Shown: positions 47,069 through 56,669 of the stretch, piece after piece
Layout of the letters: every line of letters starts with the position of its first letter
Position numbering within the stretch: the stretch's first letter is position 1
DNA from: Voacanga thouarsii
Taxonomy: Eukaryota > Streptophyta > Magnoliopsida > Gentianales > Apocynaceae
Reading direction: 5' to 3'
DNA length: 64,000 nucleotides
Assembly (NCBI GenBank): GCA_026120185.1
Contig: JANUWF010001821.1
Coordinates: forward strand, 1,240,001 to 1,304,000
Notes under the pieces: model-generated
The model's input: only the letters and a program-made list of their open reading frames with translations
Told to the model about the DNA's origin: nothing
The model's database searches: none
Made by a program: the position numbers and the translations under genes

Positions 47069-47755
47069 CATTTGAATTCAATACAAAGGCAATTTATATG
47101 AACAACACGCACCTCTTACATCTTCATAATCTAAGGAAACGGATTTCTCACATAAAAGAGCCTTCAAAGCATTCCACTAGAGTTAAATCTTCCATTAGAG
47201 ACACTAATATATTATTATAATCAAGTAATAAGATTACTAAACTAATCAGATATCAACCTTCCTATTATGACATCATAACCAATCAAATTAATTTATAAGG
47301 GTTTATATAGCTAAAATATAGTTTCCATATAATTTGATCAAAGTAGTAATTTTTTGATAACGGGGTAAAAGAGAGTGCACTTTGTACAAAGTATATCACA
47401 TATAAGTACAGATCAAAACACCATGAATGTTTAAAAAGGACAACAATTCCAATTAACAATTCAGCAATTCCAGTTCACAATTCCAAATTTAAATCAATAA
47501 TCTCACATCAAACCACCATCGTATCACTCACAATCTCCTCAAATTCAACCCCAACATCAATACAACTTTTATACATCAATTCCAACTCTGCTCATTCACA
47601 AATAATCACCTAAATTTCAAAGCTTCAGGGGAAATGCAAATCTGCCCAACATGGACTTAGTTTATAAGATAATGAAGTAGCTCAAGAGATGAATTCTAAC
47701 TACTTACCTAAATGAATCAGCTTCAGCAGTAGCACAGCAATAGCATAAGAATGGC
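47069..47755. other. AT-rich internal spacer of the CACTA element
   Basis: About 700 bp with no recognisable gene, between the repeated module and the G-rich block. It may belong to the leader or first intron of the transposase transcript. Confidence 0.35.
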
Positions 47756-47756
47756 A

Positions 47757-48140
47757 GTGGAGGCGCTCGCTGAAGGGGGAGGCTGAGCAGGGGGGGCTGA
47801 GGAAGACTCTGCAGGAGGGGGGCGCAGGGAGGGGGCGGGCCGAGGGGGATCTGCAGGGAAGGGGGCGCGGGGAGGGGGACCTACGGGGGAGGGTCGGCGT
47901 GGGTCGGGGGCGCGGGGAGGGGGGCTGTGGGGGAGGAGCGCCGGGGAGTGGGGGCTTGGGAGGGGGAGCTGCGGGAGGGGCGCGCGGGATGGGGGGGAGT
48001 TGAGGGAGGGGGCGCGGGGATGGGGGAGCTGCGGGAGGGGGGCACGGGATGGGGGGGGAGTTGAGGGAGAGGGGCGCGGGGATGGGGGAGCTGTGGGAAG
48101 GTCACCGACGGGGAGAGGGGGGAGGGATGGGGAGCGGCGG
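47757..48140 (+). other. G-rich block inside the CACTA element
   Basis: About 380 bp of GGGGG(A/C)-rich sequence with imperfect tandem copies of GGGGGAGCTGCGGGAGGGG and GGGATGGGGGGGAGTTGAGGG. It stands out sharply from the AT-rich surroundings. On the minus strand it is C-rich and lies upstream of both transposase genes, suggesting the element's promoter or CpG island. It fits many G4 motifs. A proline-rich ORF read from it is low-complexity and not called. Confidence 0.7.
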
Positions 48141-48338
48141 CGCCGATCTTGGGAAGGGGAGGGTGTGGCGGGTCGTGTGGAAGGGAAGAAGGATGTGGGA
48201 AGAATGAGGGGGGAAAAAAAAGGAAGAAGTGAAAAATTTTGGAAATTTTTAGTTTTTTTTTAAATTTCTAGCTATTTCGTCGCAATTTGTGACGAAAAAA
48301 TAAAACCCTCGCTAATTTCTCATAAATTAATACGAATA

Positions 48339-48910
48339 ACATTATAAATCGATCTATACATTATAATTTTTATTATTTTTTAGTGATTTTAATAATATTA
48401 TTATTATGTAAATTATTTTTCTTTATATATTTTAATTTATACACCACTTAATCAAATAAATAGATCAAAAAATTAGATATATGTATATATATAACTATAT
48501 AGTATAATATATATTAATATGTAGGAGATGAAGAACATTACAAATCGATCTCTACATTATAATTTTCACTATTTTTTAGTGATCTCAACAATAATAACAG
48601 TATTTGAATTATTTTTCTTTATATATTTTACTTTATACACCACTTAACCAAATAGATATATTAAAAAATTGGACATATGTATCTACATAGCTATATAGTA
48701 TAATATATATTAACATGTAGGAGACGAAGAACATTACAAATTGATCTCTACATTATAAATTTCACCATTTTTTTAGTGATATCAACAATAATAACAGTAT
48801 TTGAATTATTTTTCTTTATATATTTTACTTTATACACTACTTAATCAAAGTGATAGATTAAAAAATTAGACATATGTATATATATACCTACATGTTATAA
48901 TATATATATA
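48339..48910 (+). repeat. Tandem repeat, 196-bp period, about 2.9 copies
   Basis: Units beginning ACATTA(C/T)AAATCGATCT start at 48339, 48535 and 48731, an exact 196-bp spacing. Each carries TTTTTTAGTGAT, TTTTTCTTTATATATTTTA and ATACACCACTTAA. The array is AT-rich, non-coding and lies just inside the right arm of the CACTA element. Confidence 0.9.
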
Positions 48911-49188
48911 TATATATATATTAAACTAAACAGATACTTATATACATTATATACATATAATTATATATTAGAATAAGTATATAACATAACATAATTAACT
49001 ATATACATTTACTTATGCAATACATTAGGTGTATAACATGACATAATTAAATATACAAAATTATAATAAAATGCACTAATTGAGACACGTTATTAAAAAT
49101 ATTTCAGTAAATTTGTCAAAATACACCATCACATAAACACATAAAGAAAAATTAAAAAAAAAAAGATTAAAACCCTATTTTGTTATAA
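48911..49188. other. AT-rich spacer
   Basis: About 280 bp of AT-rich DNA with a TA run near 48900-48920 and no gene. The right subterminal array starts just beyond it. Confidence 0.4.
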
Positions 49189-49189
49189 A

Positions 49190-50186
49190 ACCCTCGCAAA
49201 TTCATCGCAATTAGTGACGGATTTGCGACAAATTTGCGACGAATTAGGGTTTTGAGATTTTCTATAATTTTTTTCATTTATTTATTTTTTAATTAAAAAT
49301 ATTGACCGTCGCAAAACCCTCGCAAATTGCGAGGGCTTTGCGATGGATATTCATTTTTTTAAAATTATTTTTTTTAAAATAATCTACCGTCGCAAAATCC
49401 TCGCAATTTGCGAGGGTTTATAATCCGTCTCAAAACCCTCGCAAATTGCGACGACTTTGCGACGCACATTCAAAAATTTTTAAATTTTTTTTTAAAATCA
49501 TCGGCCGTCGCAAAACCCTTGAATTTGCGAGGGCTTTGCGATGGACTTTCAAAAATTTTAAAAATATTTTTTTAAAAAATAATTAGTAGTCACAAAACAT
49601 TCGCAATTTGCGAGGGTTTTGCGATGGACGTTCAAAAATTTTAAAAATATTTTTTTTAAAAAAAATTTGTCATCGCAAAACCTTCGCAATTTGCGAGGGT
49701 TTATTAGCCGTCGCAAAATCCTCGCAAATTGCGAGGGTTTTGCGATGGACATTCAAATTTTTTTTAAAAAAATAGATAGCCGTCACAAAACCCTCGCAAT
49801 TTGCGAGGACTTTGCGATGGACGTTCAAAAAAAATTTTTAAAAATATTTTTTTAAAAAATAACTGGCCGTCGCAAAATCCTCGCAAATTGCGAGGGTTTT
49901 GCGATGGACGTTCAAAATTTTTTTTAAAATATTTTTTAAAAATAAATAGCCGTTGCAAAACCCTCGCAATTTGTGAGGGCATAAATACCGTCGCAAAACC
50001 CTCGCAAATAGCGACGATTTTGCTACGAATTGCAACGGGTATTTTGGCCGTCGCAAAACCGTCGCAAAATTGCGACGGTTTTGCGACGGTTTTGGTCAAC
50101 CCACGACTTATTTGAAAATCGTCTCAAATTGGTCGCTATTAGCGACGGTATTGAAGCCGTCGCAAATCGCAATTTTTCCTGTAGTG
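49190..50186. repeat. Right subterminal palindromic array of the CACTA element
   Basis: Repeating units of about 115 bp: CCGTCGCAAAACCCTCGCAA, a head-to-head TTGCGAGGGTTTTGCGATGGAC, then a TTCAAAAATTTTAAAAATATTTTTTT spacer (given here in parts; the spacer differs completely from the left arm). About seven to eight units can be seen, ending in the terminal inverted repeat with GCGACGG words. These are likely TNPA-binding and end-synapsis sites. Confidence 0.93.
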
Positions 50187-50189
50187 AGA

Positions 50190-51350
50190 ATAACTGTTCT
50201 AAATGTATAGTAAATATGTTTTCAAAAGGGAGTGCTTCTGGAAATTAGAAAAACAAAAAAGAGAAAAAAGTTAAATCCATCAGGTATAGTGTGTTATATC
50301 TTTTGAGTTCTAAATTTTATTTTGTTTTTGAGACATAAATTTATAAGATATGAATCTTAAAGCTTCGTGTGTTTGAATAAAAGCTATGGTCTCCTTTCAA
50401 CTTAAAAAAAAAACTAAAATGCACTTATTTGCAAGTAGCATGATCAGATTCACATGTTATTTAGGTTCAAATAACAAAAGTCAGATAATGTAGAAAAAAA
50501 GGTGCTCTTTTTAATACCTGTTTCATCTAAAATCAAGTATCTAAACAACTCACATGTAATCTAAAATCAAATTCAATTATAAATATATAAAGGAGAAATT
50601 GAGAAAACATGTCAAATGATCAAACTAGAAACACACAAGGAATTGCTTCGCCTATGCCTTGACAAACCCCACCCCCACCCCTCATTGCATTGGCTATAAA
50701 GGGCATAGTCCTTAAGATCTTTCTATTAATATGCCAATAACAAAAAAGGAAACAATGATTGATTATAGAGTTGCTTTGGAAGCTTAGGAGAAAAGAGAAA
50801 AGAAGGTAAAATATTAATGAAGGAAAAAAAAAACATTGAAGGGAAAAGAATATCTATAAAATATTAATAGGGCGAGAAAAAGAATGAGAGAACCAAATGA
50901 ATTATTTATGTCATTTAGAAGAAAAAGAAATAATTTATATATCTTGTTTGAGACTTATGGGGAAAAAAAGAAGAGATATAATATTTTGTAAAAGTAAATT
51001 ATAAATTTATCACTTTTTTTAAAAAAAAATTAATTTTGAATTTAAATATTTGGTAGGTATTTATTTATTTTATATTTTCTCCCTGTATGTTGACTACTCA
51101 ATTTGTCTCTTTCTCTCTACATATGGGGAGGTAGGAGAATTATATAGATATATACCCTATTTTCACTAATTTTCTTGTCACTTAAAAGCTCCCAAACAAA
51201 AGGGAAGATTCCCCTTCCTTTCAAATTACTTTTTTATTTTTTCAAATCCTTCAATCTAAATAAGCTCTTCACATCTAAGTTTCTTGAATCAAAATTATAA
51301 CCTTGGGTTAAGCAGTATTTCTATTAAACTACCTTATTATCATATTTAAA
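50190..51350. other. Intergenic region
   Basis: No gene is recognised. GGCTATAAAGGGC near 50692-50704 looks like a TATA box in good context, but no credible ORF follows. It may be a promoter relic. Confidence 0.35.
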
Positions 51351-51529
51351 AATATGTTTAATGTTACATGCATCATATCTTCTGATAAATTTTGCCAATA
51401 CCTGAGCGCACTATTAATAAAGTTTCTTGATATAAAATGCTTAACAGATTCTTTATCTAATTTATTAACTGTGATTGCTATTCTCATGACAATTTTCCAT
51501 TTATCTATTGCTTCCTCTGTAATAAAAAT

Positions 51530-51847
51530 TTAATCTAAATCTAGATATATTCTAAAAGGATTAATTAGTTCAGCTCTCATCTTTTCTAATGGTGTATATT
51601 TATCTGCTTGTTGCATAACTGAGCTTAATCCGGCATAACCTCTAATTGGTTTATCAAAAGCTTGTGAATAAGCTAAGGGATTTGTACTTGTACTAGGTAC
51701 ATCTGAAATATTAAGATTAAATTCTGGTTTAATTTCTGATATTTTTGGTTTTAAATTTATAAAATTATCTTGCATATCTACATCTCCTACTTTTGTTATC
51801 AAATTTTCCATATCTGAAGGAATCTCGTTTGTTTCAGAATTGTTCAT
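51530..51847 (-). pseudogene. Start of a viral polyprotein-like frame, truncated
   Basis: ATG at 51847 (MNNSETNEIPSD) overlaps the stop of the preceding frame (TGA at 51836-51834) by 14 bp. The frame contains GYAGLSSVMQQADKYTPLEK and ends at a TAA at 51530. Homologous-looking sequence (AIDKWKIVMRIAITVNKL and beyond) continues in another frame to about 51400, so it is broken. It could be the N-terminal/capsid side of a caulimovirid polyprotein. The family call is positional and tentative. Confidence 0.45.
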
Positions 51848-52133
51848 TTCCGTTATAACCTTTTGGTTTTTTCATTCTTTCTAAATGTGCTAATATAGGA
51901 TGTTTCGTTTCATCTGTAATCATTCTTGATTTTGTCTCTGTTATTACTTCTTTTCTTTTCTCTTTATCTTTTTGTTGTAATAAGGTTCTGATTAATGTTC
52001 CTTCTTTATCTATTTCTAATATTATTTGTTCACATAATAAATTATTGTTTTTTGTAGTTCTATTATATCTTTATCTAATTTGCTAGACATGTCATGCATG
52101 TTCTATTAATACTATATATTTTTGTTTATCCAT
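51834..52133 (-). pseudogene. Short viral-like ORF between overlapping starts, broken
   Basis: ATG at 52133 overlaps the previous stop as ATGGATAA (52133-52126). The segment reads MDKQKYIVLIEHA, then a stop, and resumes in another frame as a Lys/Glu-rich helical stretch (EIDKEGTLIRTLLQQKDKEK; HPILAHLERMKKPKGYNG). The chained start/stop overlaps recall the ORF1-ORF2-ORF3 arrangement of badna/tungrovirus-type genomes. Confidence 0.4.
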
Positions 52134-52387
52134 TTAGGTGTTCTGTTCTATAATGTGTTGCTAAAAATTTGTGAGTATTAACTTGCTTTTGTTTAACTAT
52201 TTGATAAGTTATTATTAAATCTTCTAAAAGTTCTTGTATCTCTTTTATTGCTAACTTATGTGCTCCTATTATTCATTGAATAATCTAAATGATAAGCATA
52301 CCACTCTTTTTGTGATTCTAATTCTTTCACTTGAGCATCTAATATATGAATTTGATTTAATAACTTATTACAAACTTCACAATCCAT
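52126..52387 (-). pseudogene. Short coiled-coil viral-like ORF, frameshifted
   Basis: ATG at 52387 (MDCEVCNKLLNQIHILDAQ) opens a coiled-coil-like sequence. A frameshift near 52265 ends it early, after which the other frame continues (LAIKEIQELLEDLIITYQIV) to the TAA at 52128-52126. The size of about 85-90 residues and the heptad pattern fit small virion-associated proteins of caulimovirids. The function is not established. Confidence 0.4.
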
Positions 52388-52404
52388 TAATCTGATCTAT
52401 ATTT

Positions 52405-52734
52405 CTAACCATTATCATCTACTTGGTTATCATCAGAATAAAATCTTATTAGAATATCTGGATTATTATCCCATTCTTGATTATATCTATATTCCAATTC
52501 TATAAAATCTTCATCAGATATGTCCTGAGTATCATAGAATATTATATGAAAATCTAAAGAGGTTGTTGATTCTATCAACTCAATATCTAAATTATCTAAT
52601 TCTAATATAGCTCTGATACCATTTTCGTTGGCCGAAAATTGTCGATTCAAAAACAAAATATTCCTAAGGGTATTATCATGAAGGACTATTACAATATCAA
52701 AGTGCAAATAAGGCGTCACAAAGATAGTTTTCAT
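52405..52734 (-). CDS. Hypothetical 109-aa frame spanning the primer site
   Basis: An open frame from ATG 52734 to TAG 52405, acidic at its C-terminus (FYSDDNQVDDNG). The tRNA-Met primer site lies inside it. Because such sites are normally in the untranslated leader, this frame may be fortuitous or may be a leader-adjacent small ORF. I do not recognise the protein. Confidence 0.3.
   Translation of the reverse strand: MKTIFVTPYLHFDIVIVLHDNTLRNILFLNRQFSANENGIRAILELDNLDIELIESTTSLDFHIIFYDTQDISDEDFIELEYRYNQEWDNNPDILIRFYSDDNQVDDNG
52615..52626 (-). promoter_or_regulatory. Primer-binding site for initiator tRNA-Met
   Basis: On the minus strand the sequence is TGGTATCAGAGC, 12 nt complementary to the 3' end of plant initiator tRNA-Met. 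This is used by caulimovirids and many LTR retrotransposons for minus-strand DNA synthesis. No LTR end (CA) precedes it within a few bases, which favours a pararetrovirus. Confidence 0.75.
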
Positions 52735-52738
52735 ACAA

Positions 52739-52740
<2 letters not shown>

Positions 52741-52784
<44 letters not shown>
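52741..52784 (+). repeat. (AT)n microsatellite
   Basis: Twenty-two AT units, inside the viral-like leader region just upstream (minus strand) of the 109-aa frame. Confidence 0.97.
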
Positions 52785-52787
<3 letters not shown>

Positions 52788-53100
52788 ATACATGAGTTAC
52801 ACCATTAAAACATCATAACAACAAAAGTAGAAAAGGTCCACTATGCTTCCATACCTGGATTTCTCTTTAACCTTGTTAGTATCGTGTCATACTTTGAGAC
52901 TTTTACCTGGGATTTTAGCCCCAACTTCACTGGATTACAAACACGTAACTTCTCTAAGCTCCTTTAGTACTGCAAAGCATAGCCTGGGATCGTTTCCTAC
53001 TTCCAGAGTACGAAATTTAAGATAGAAAGAGTCAATAGCCTTTGTACTTATGTTCATATAATGTTAATGGTTTGGCTGAAGATGTGATAAAAAAGAAAGC

Positions 53101-53107
53101 TTTTATT
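53101..53107 (-). terminator. Poly(A) signal AATAAAA in viral-like leader
   Basis: AATAAAA on the minus strand, about 150 nt downstream of the TATA box at 53253-53260, the spacing typical of pararetroviral terminally redundant transcripts. Confidence 0.5.
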
Positions 53108-53252
53108 CCATAGTAAGATATATAACAAAGGAAATCAAAAGGTTCAAAGAGAAAAGAAGATGGCTTATTACAAGGTTAAAGGATGACTATTTGAAGATTA
53201 TACATCTGAATCTAGCTTCTAGAGTCCCTACTACCCCCTTGCTCTATGTACA

Positions 53253-53260
53253 TATTTATA
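53253..53260 (-). promoter_or_regulatory. TATA box of viral-like promoter
   Basis: TATAAATA on the minus strand, preceded by CCCCCTC and followed by GTACATAGAGC. An AP-1-like TGACTCAT lies about 75 bp upstream (about 53335). The placement relative to the poly(A) signal and primer site suggests a 35S-type promoter. Confidence 0.55.
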
Positions 53261-53699
53261 GAGGGGGACGGACCTGAAATCCTAATCTATTAGATTTAAG
53301 AGTTCTATGATTTTTGTGTTGGCTGTCCACTTGTATGAGTCATTAGTGAGGTGTCATATTTTTTCATATATCATGCATCTTTGGTAAGTGTGATTCATCT
53401 TTCTAACTGTCCTTAGTCATCATTAGAGAGTTCTAGAAGATGGACAGATGTGTGGCTAGAACCTGAATAGTTGTCTTGATCACTTGAACCGCCACTAGTG
53501 TCTTTTTCACTTTTTTGTTTTTGTGGAGAACATGTTGGACAGATTCCTTCCTCATGTTTTCTAAATGACAGGCGTGCTTGCGCCTGTGGTCTCGATTGAA
53601 TGATGCATTTTTCAAAAAACTTTATTTTTGTTTGTAAATATCGTTCTATACTTCAAGGTATTCTTTTTGTTGGACTTGTCATCACTAATGAATGCATCC

Positions 53700-53701
<2 letters not shown>

Positions 53702-53730
<29 letters not shown>
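53702..53730 (+). repeat. (AC)n microsatellite
   Basis: About fourteen AC units between the viral-like fragment and the next spacer. Confidence 0.95.
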
Positions 53731-53733
<3 letters not shown>

Positions 53734-53739
53734 CCCTGT

Positions 53740-55150
53740 TGAAGCCTCTACTATTGACACTTATCCATTGAATTCCTGCAAACTACTCTAGTATTGATAT
53801 TTGTCTACATGAGCTTTTATTAGTATCCTTTGTCTTCTTGAATTCTCTATACCCAAAACTATGCCAATTTCTTTCAATGCTTTCAATCCATAACTCTGGT
53901 TGTATGCAATTTCATAATATAGTCCACAACTATGGTTTTGTACAATTCCATGTTGATGATTTGAGTACACAACGAAGCCTTTTAGCATAATTATATACAG
54001 AAGATGAAGCATCACAACACTGAGCAGACGTACATAACTTAAGATACTTACAACTATAACTATAGCTAGAGAGGTTAAGAGACTATCTATATGTCCATAT
54101 CTATTGACAGTACACAATCTTCCATACGCGATTTTGGGAATTGCGATAGTTTATTGCTATTCCTCGATTTTTAAAAATTTTAGAATAAATATTGCACTAG
54201 CAGGTATTGGCGATTACTTGACCAAATTCCAGCAAGTATTCTCAATTCCTTTCTCTTTCTTTCTCCAAAAAGTATTTCCCCCTTTTTTGGTGGCTGCTTG
54301 ATGAAGATTCCATATAGAGGTAGATCCGATTTGATTCATTGATTGCCAAGACGCCTTCTCATAGAAGAATGCTTTGAAAATCATCATTCTTGGAGATAGC
54401 GGGTCAGTCACTTGCATATACCCTCCCATTATATGTTCTTTTTGGGTATACTTTTACTTGTTGTATTTAATATTAACAAGATTAAGGCACCGTGGATTGT
54501 TGAATTTAGGGTTTTTACCGGATGCAATTTTGGATCTTGATTTGTAGAGTTCTCAAATGTCGTATTTTTATTCTTCAATTATGTTGATTTTCTGTTTGAT
54601 GATTTTTTTTTTTTTAGCCTTTAATATTGATACGAATGCATCATTTTGCAAAACTAAGTGTTTAAGTGTCTTGAATATAAGTTCTACTAATATGCACCTT
54701 AGTCTCTATATTTTTGGGTTTATTTTTGTAGAAAGATTTGGGGAAAACCTTCACAGATCTATTCTAATCCAGTAGCTTGATAATTTGATGAGAAAGTTGT
54801 TTAGATTGTGAGCTTAGATTGAACAAAGGATGTGTTTTTGATATTGCCACTGATGTTAAAAGGGTTTTTAGTGATCAAAGTTTGGAATTGTAATGGTCTA
54901 CTGCTATTGATACTTTATGGGGCGTGTTGTAATATGTGATTTTTTTTTGCCCTTGCTTCTTACACCTGTTGATATGGTATGTTACGAAAGCATGGATTTT
55001 TAGAGCGAATTGTTAAGTTAATGTTTTGAATATCTATGCCTATGGATAAATATAGAATAAATAGAAAAATTCTTTGAGGCTCAAGGGTTTCTTTCTGCAT
55101 GCTTCGAAGATACGAAAAACTTTCCGGTCCAAGATGTGCCAAAATCCATT
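53740..55150. other. Unassigned region
   Basis: No gene is recognised. Several frames of 60-110 codons exist on both strands but none shows domain character or good splice context. Confidence 0.3.
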
Positions 55151-55164
55151 TTATGGGACCACTG

Positions 55165-56049
55165 CTCTTTGACCTTTAGCCATATGTAGAGGAAGAATGG
55201 GAAGAGGAGGAAGAAGATAGGCCTGACGTGATGAGGAGAGACAAAAGAAGAAGAAAAGGAAGAAAAGGTAATTTTTTTGTGTTTTTTGGGGATTTCTTCC
55301 TGGGTAGTTGAGGTTTATAGTTTAACAAATGAATTTGCTTTAATTTTAATGAAAATTGTTCAATTGTTGTTGTGGATGAGAGGTTTGATGAATATCAAAT
55401 TTTGTTGTGCTTCTTTATGTAAAGTTATTAGTGTGTTGGAGAAGCATTTGTGCTACTAGTAGGCAATCCCCAATATCCCTTTATTCTCTATGATCAGGTA
55501 TGATTTTGATGGTCATTATGGATTTTGGATTAGAGTGGAAGAGAAAGGGCAATGAATTGACTATCGCAACAAGTGTAAAGGCACCTAATAAGAGGAGGTT
55601 GAGCATTTTACCTCTAACTTCTTCTATTTTGGTAGAAAATCCAAATTTGCCTAGTGCTAATTTCTATCAAAAGGTCGGTTTAATCTTTAAAATAAATATA
55701 ATCCTTCAATTTTATGACTGCCTATTTGTTATATTTGATCCATAACAAAGTCCAAATTAATCTACTAAAGTGGTTGGCTCTTTCTGAATGTTGCTCTTTG
55801 CATGTAGGTGATTTTGGTATGTATGAGTAGTTTAATATTATGATATGTTTAACTAATTGGAGCCATTTGTGTATTCTTACAGATTTTTGTTGGGGCTATT
55901 AAAAATTTGGGAATATCTTCCAAGCCTTAGAATTTTGATTAATTATTAATGTTATGGTAATTTTGTCAGGTCCTCAAGGCTACAAGGGATAAGTTTACCT
56001 TAGAGATATCTTTCCCGTCCAAAGATAAAGACATCTCCCTTGCAAAGGT
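55165..56049 (+). pseudogene. Possible exon relics of an unidentified gene
   Basis: Three exon-like pieces have plausible splice borders. 55175-55268 encodes an acidic then basic run (EEEWEEEEEDRPD...RRRKGRK) before a GTAATT donor. About 55500-55674 contains NKRRLSILPLTSSILVENPNLPSANFYQK before GTCGG. 55971-56048, between TTTGTCAG and GTAATT, contains KATRDKFTLEISFPSKDKDISLAK. No start or end is found and the frames do not clearly join. It may be a degraded gene or chance. Confidence 0.3.
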
Positions 56050-56099
56050 AATTATTTTTTTCTTCTTGCACTTTATTTAGCACGTAATATATTTAATGA

Positions 56100-56669
56100 T
56101 ATTTCTTACTGAATTAGTTACCTTTCCAATCTGCTGCTACGAGGGAAGGAAGGACTAATTTTGTTTTTGATGATGTAGTTTTGACATGTCCTATTAGTTA
56201 TTTGGCCGACATTAGTGGTGTTTGTATTATATAGTGTCTCATAGGCCTGGCATATAATTTGGTCCTGACATAATGAGGTTTGAGAGGTCTTTATTTTACA
56301 TCTTGCTGTCTTTTGTTTAGTGATATGTCTAGTGTTGTGGTGTGACATTTGTTATTTCAAATTCATCTAAGCTTTGTTTTAAGATGAGGCATTTATGGCT
56401 TTTAGCTAAGAGATTGATTTGCAGTTACTCCATAAGGAAAGGAGAAAAGTGGGACTATTTGGAGACTATGCCTCTTGGTGGAACGAACATTATCTGTGGC
56501 TAGCTAAATTGGATGCTATTTCCCAAAAGAAATAAAAAGAATACAGAGATTAGTATGGCATGCTTCATCTTTTTGCCTTTTAATTATAGGGAAATAGAGA
56601 AGAGTTATGTTCTTGATAAAGATGATTATTAGCTTCTTCAGGAAAGTAATACTACTATTCATGAACCTA
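56100..56669. other. Unassigned region before copia element 3
   Basis: No gene is seen. Confidence 0.3.

Larger units (their letters stand above)
39156..50186 (-). mobile_element. CACTA (En/Spm) DNA transposon, 11 kb, TSD AGA
   Basis: The right end reads, on the minus strand, CACTACAGGAAAAATTGCG. The left end reads CATTACAGGAAAAATCGCG, so one CACTA terminus has mutated to CATTA. The 3-bp target duplication AGA is at 39153-39155 and 50187-50189, as expected for the superfamily. Inside are two minus-strand gene regions, TNPD-like (46284-42550) and TNPA-like (41768-39980), and two large subterminal arms full of TTGCGACGG/CCCTCGCAAA palindromes. Both genes carry stops and frameshifts, so the element is probably non-autonomous now. 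Confidence 0.96.
51350..53600 (-). mobile_element. Second pararetrovirus-like fragment (5' end of a caulimovirid-like genome)
   Basis: Read on the minus strand, the order is: TATA box (53260-53253), AATAAAA signal (53107-53101) about 150 bp downstream, then a primer site for initiator tRNA-Met (about 52626-52615). Short ORFs joined by overlapping start/stop codons follow (52387 to about 51834), then the beginning of a longer frame (51847 down to 51530) resembling a capsid-side polyprotein. There are no LTRs. A 44-bp TA microsatellite (52741-52784) lies inside the leader. This spacing matches pararetrovirus control regions, where the poly(A) signal follows the promoter closely and the primer site closes a leader of about 600 nt. 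Viral origin is inferred and less certain than for the RNase H locus at 33 kb. Confidence 0.55.

Noticed and set aside
47881..48263. Proline-rich and glycine/arginine-rich ORFs in the G-rich block
   Set aside because: Low-complexity translations of a G-run tandem, open on both strands by composition.
49558..50115. ORFs in the right CACTA arm
   Set aside because: Same reason: repeat-derived frames (AKPSQFA/RGFCDG patterns) without coding character.
50692..50704. TATA-like GGCTATAAAGGGC as a promoter of an unlisted gene
   Set aside because: No credible ORF or exon follows within 1 kb on that strand.
52611..52630. Possible tRNA gene fragment because of the tRNA-Met complement
   Set aside because: Only 12 nt match and no cloverleaf can be drawn. 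It is a primer-binding site.
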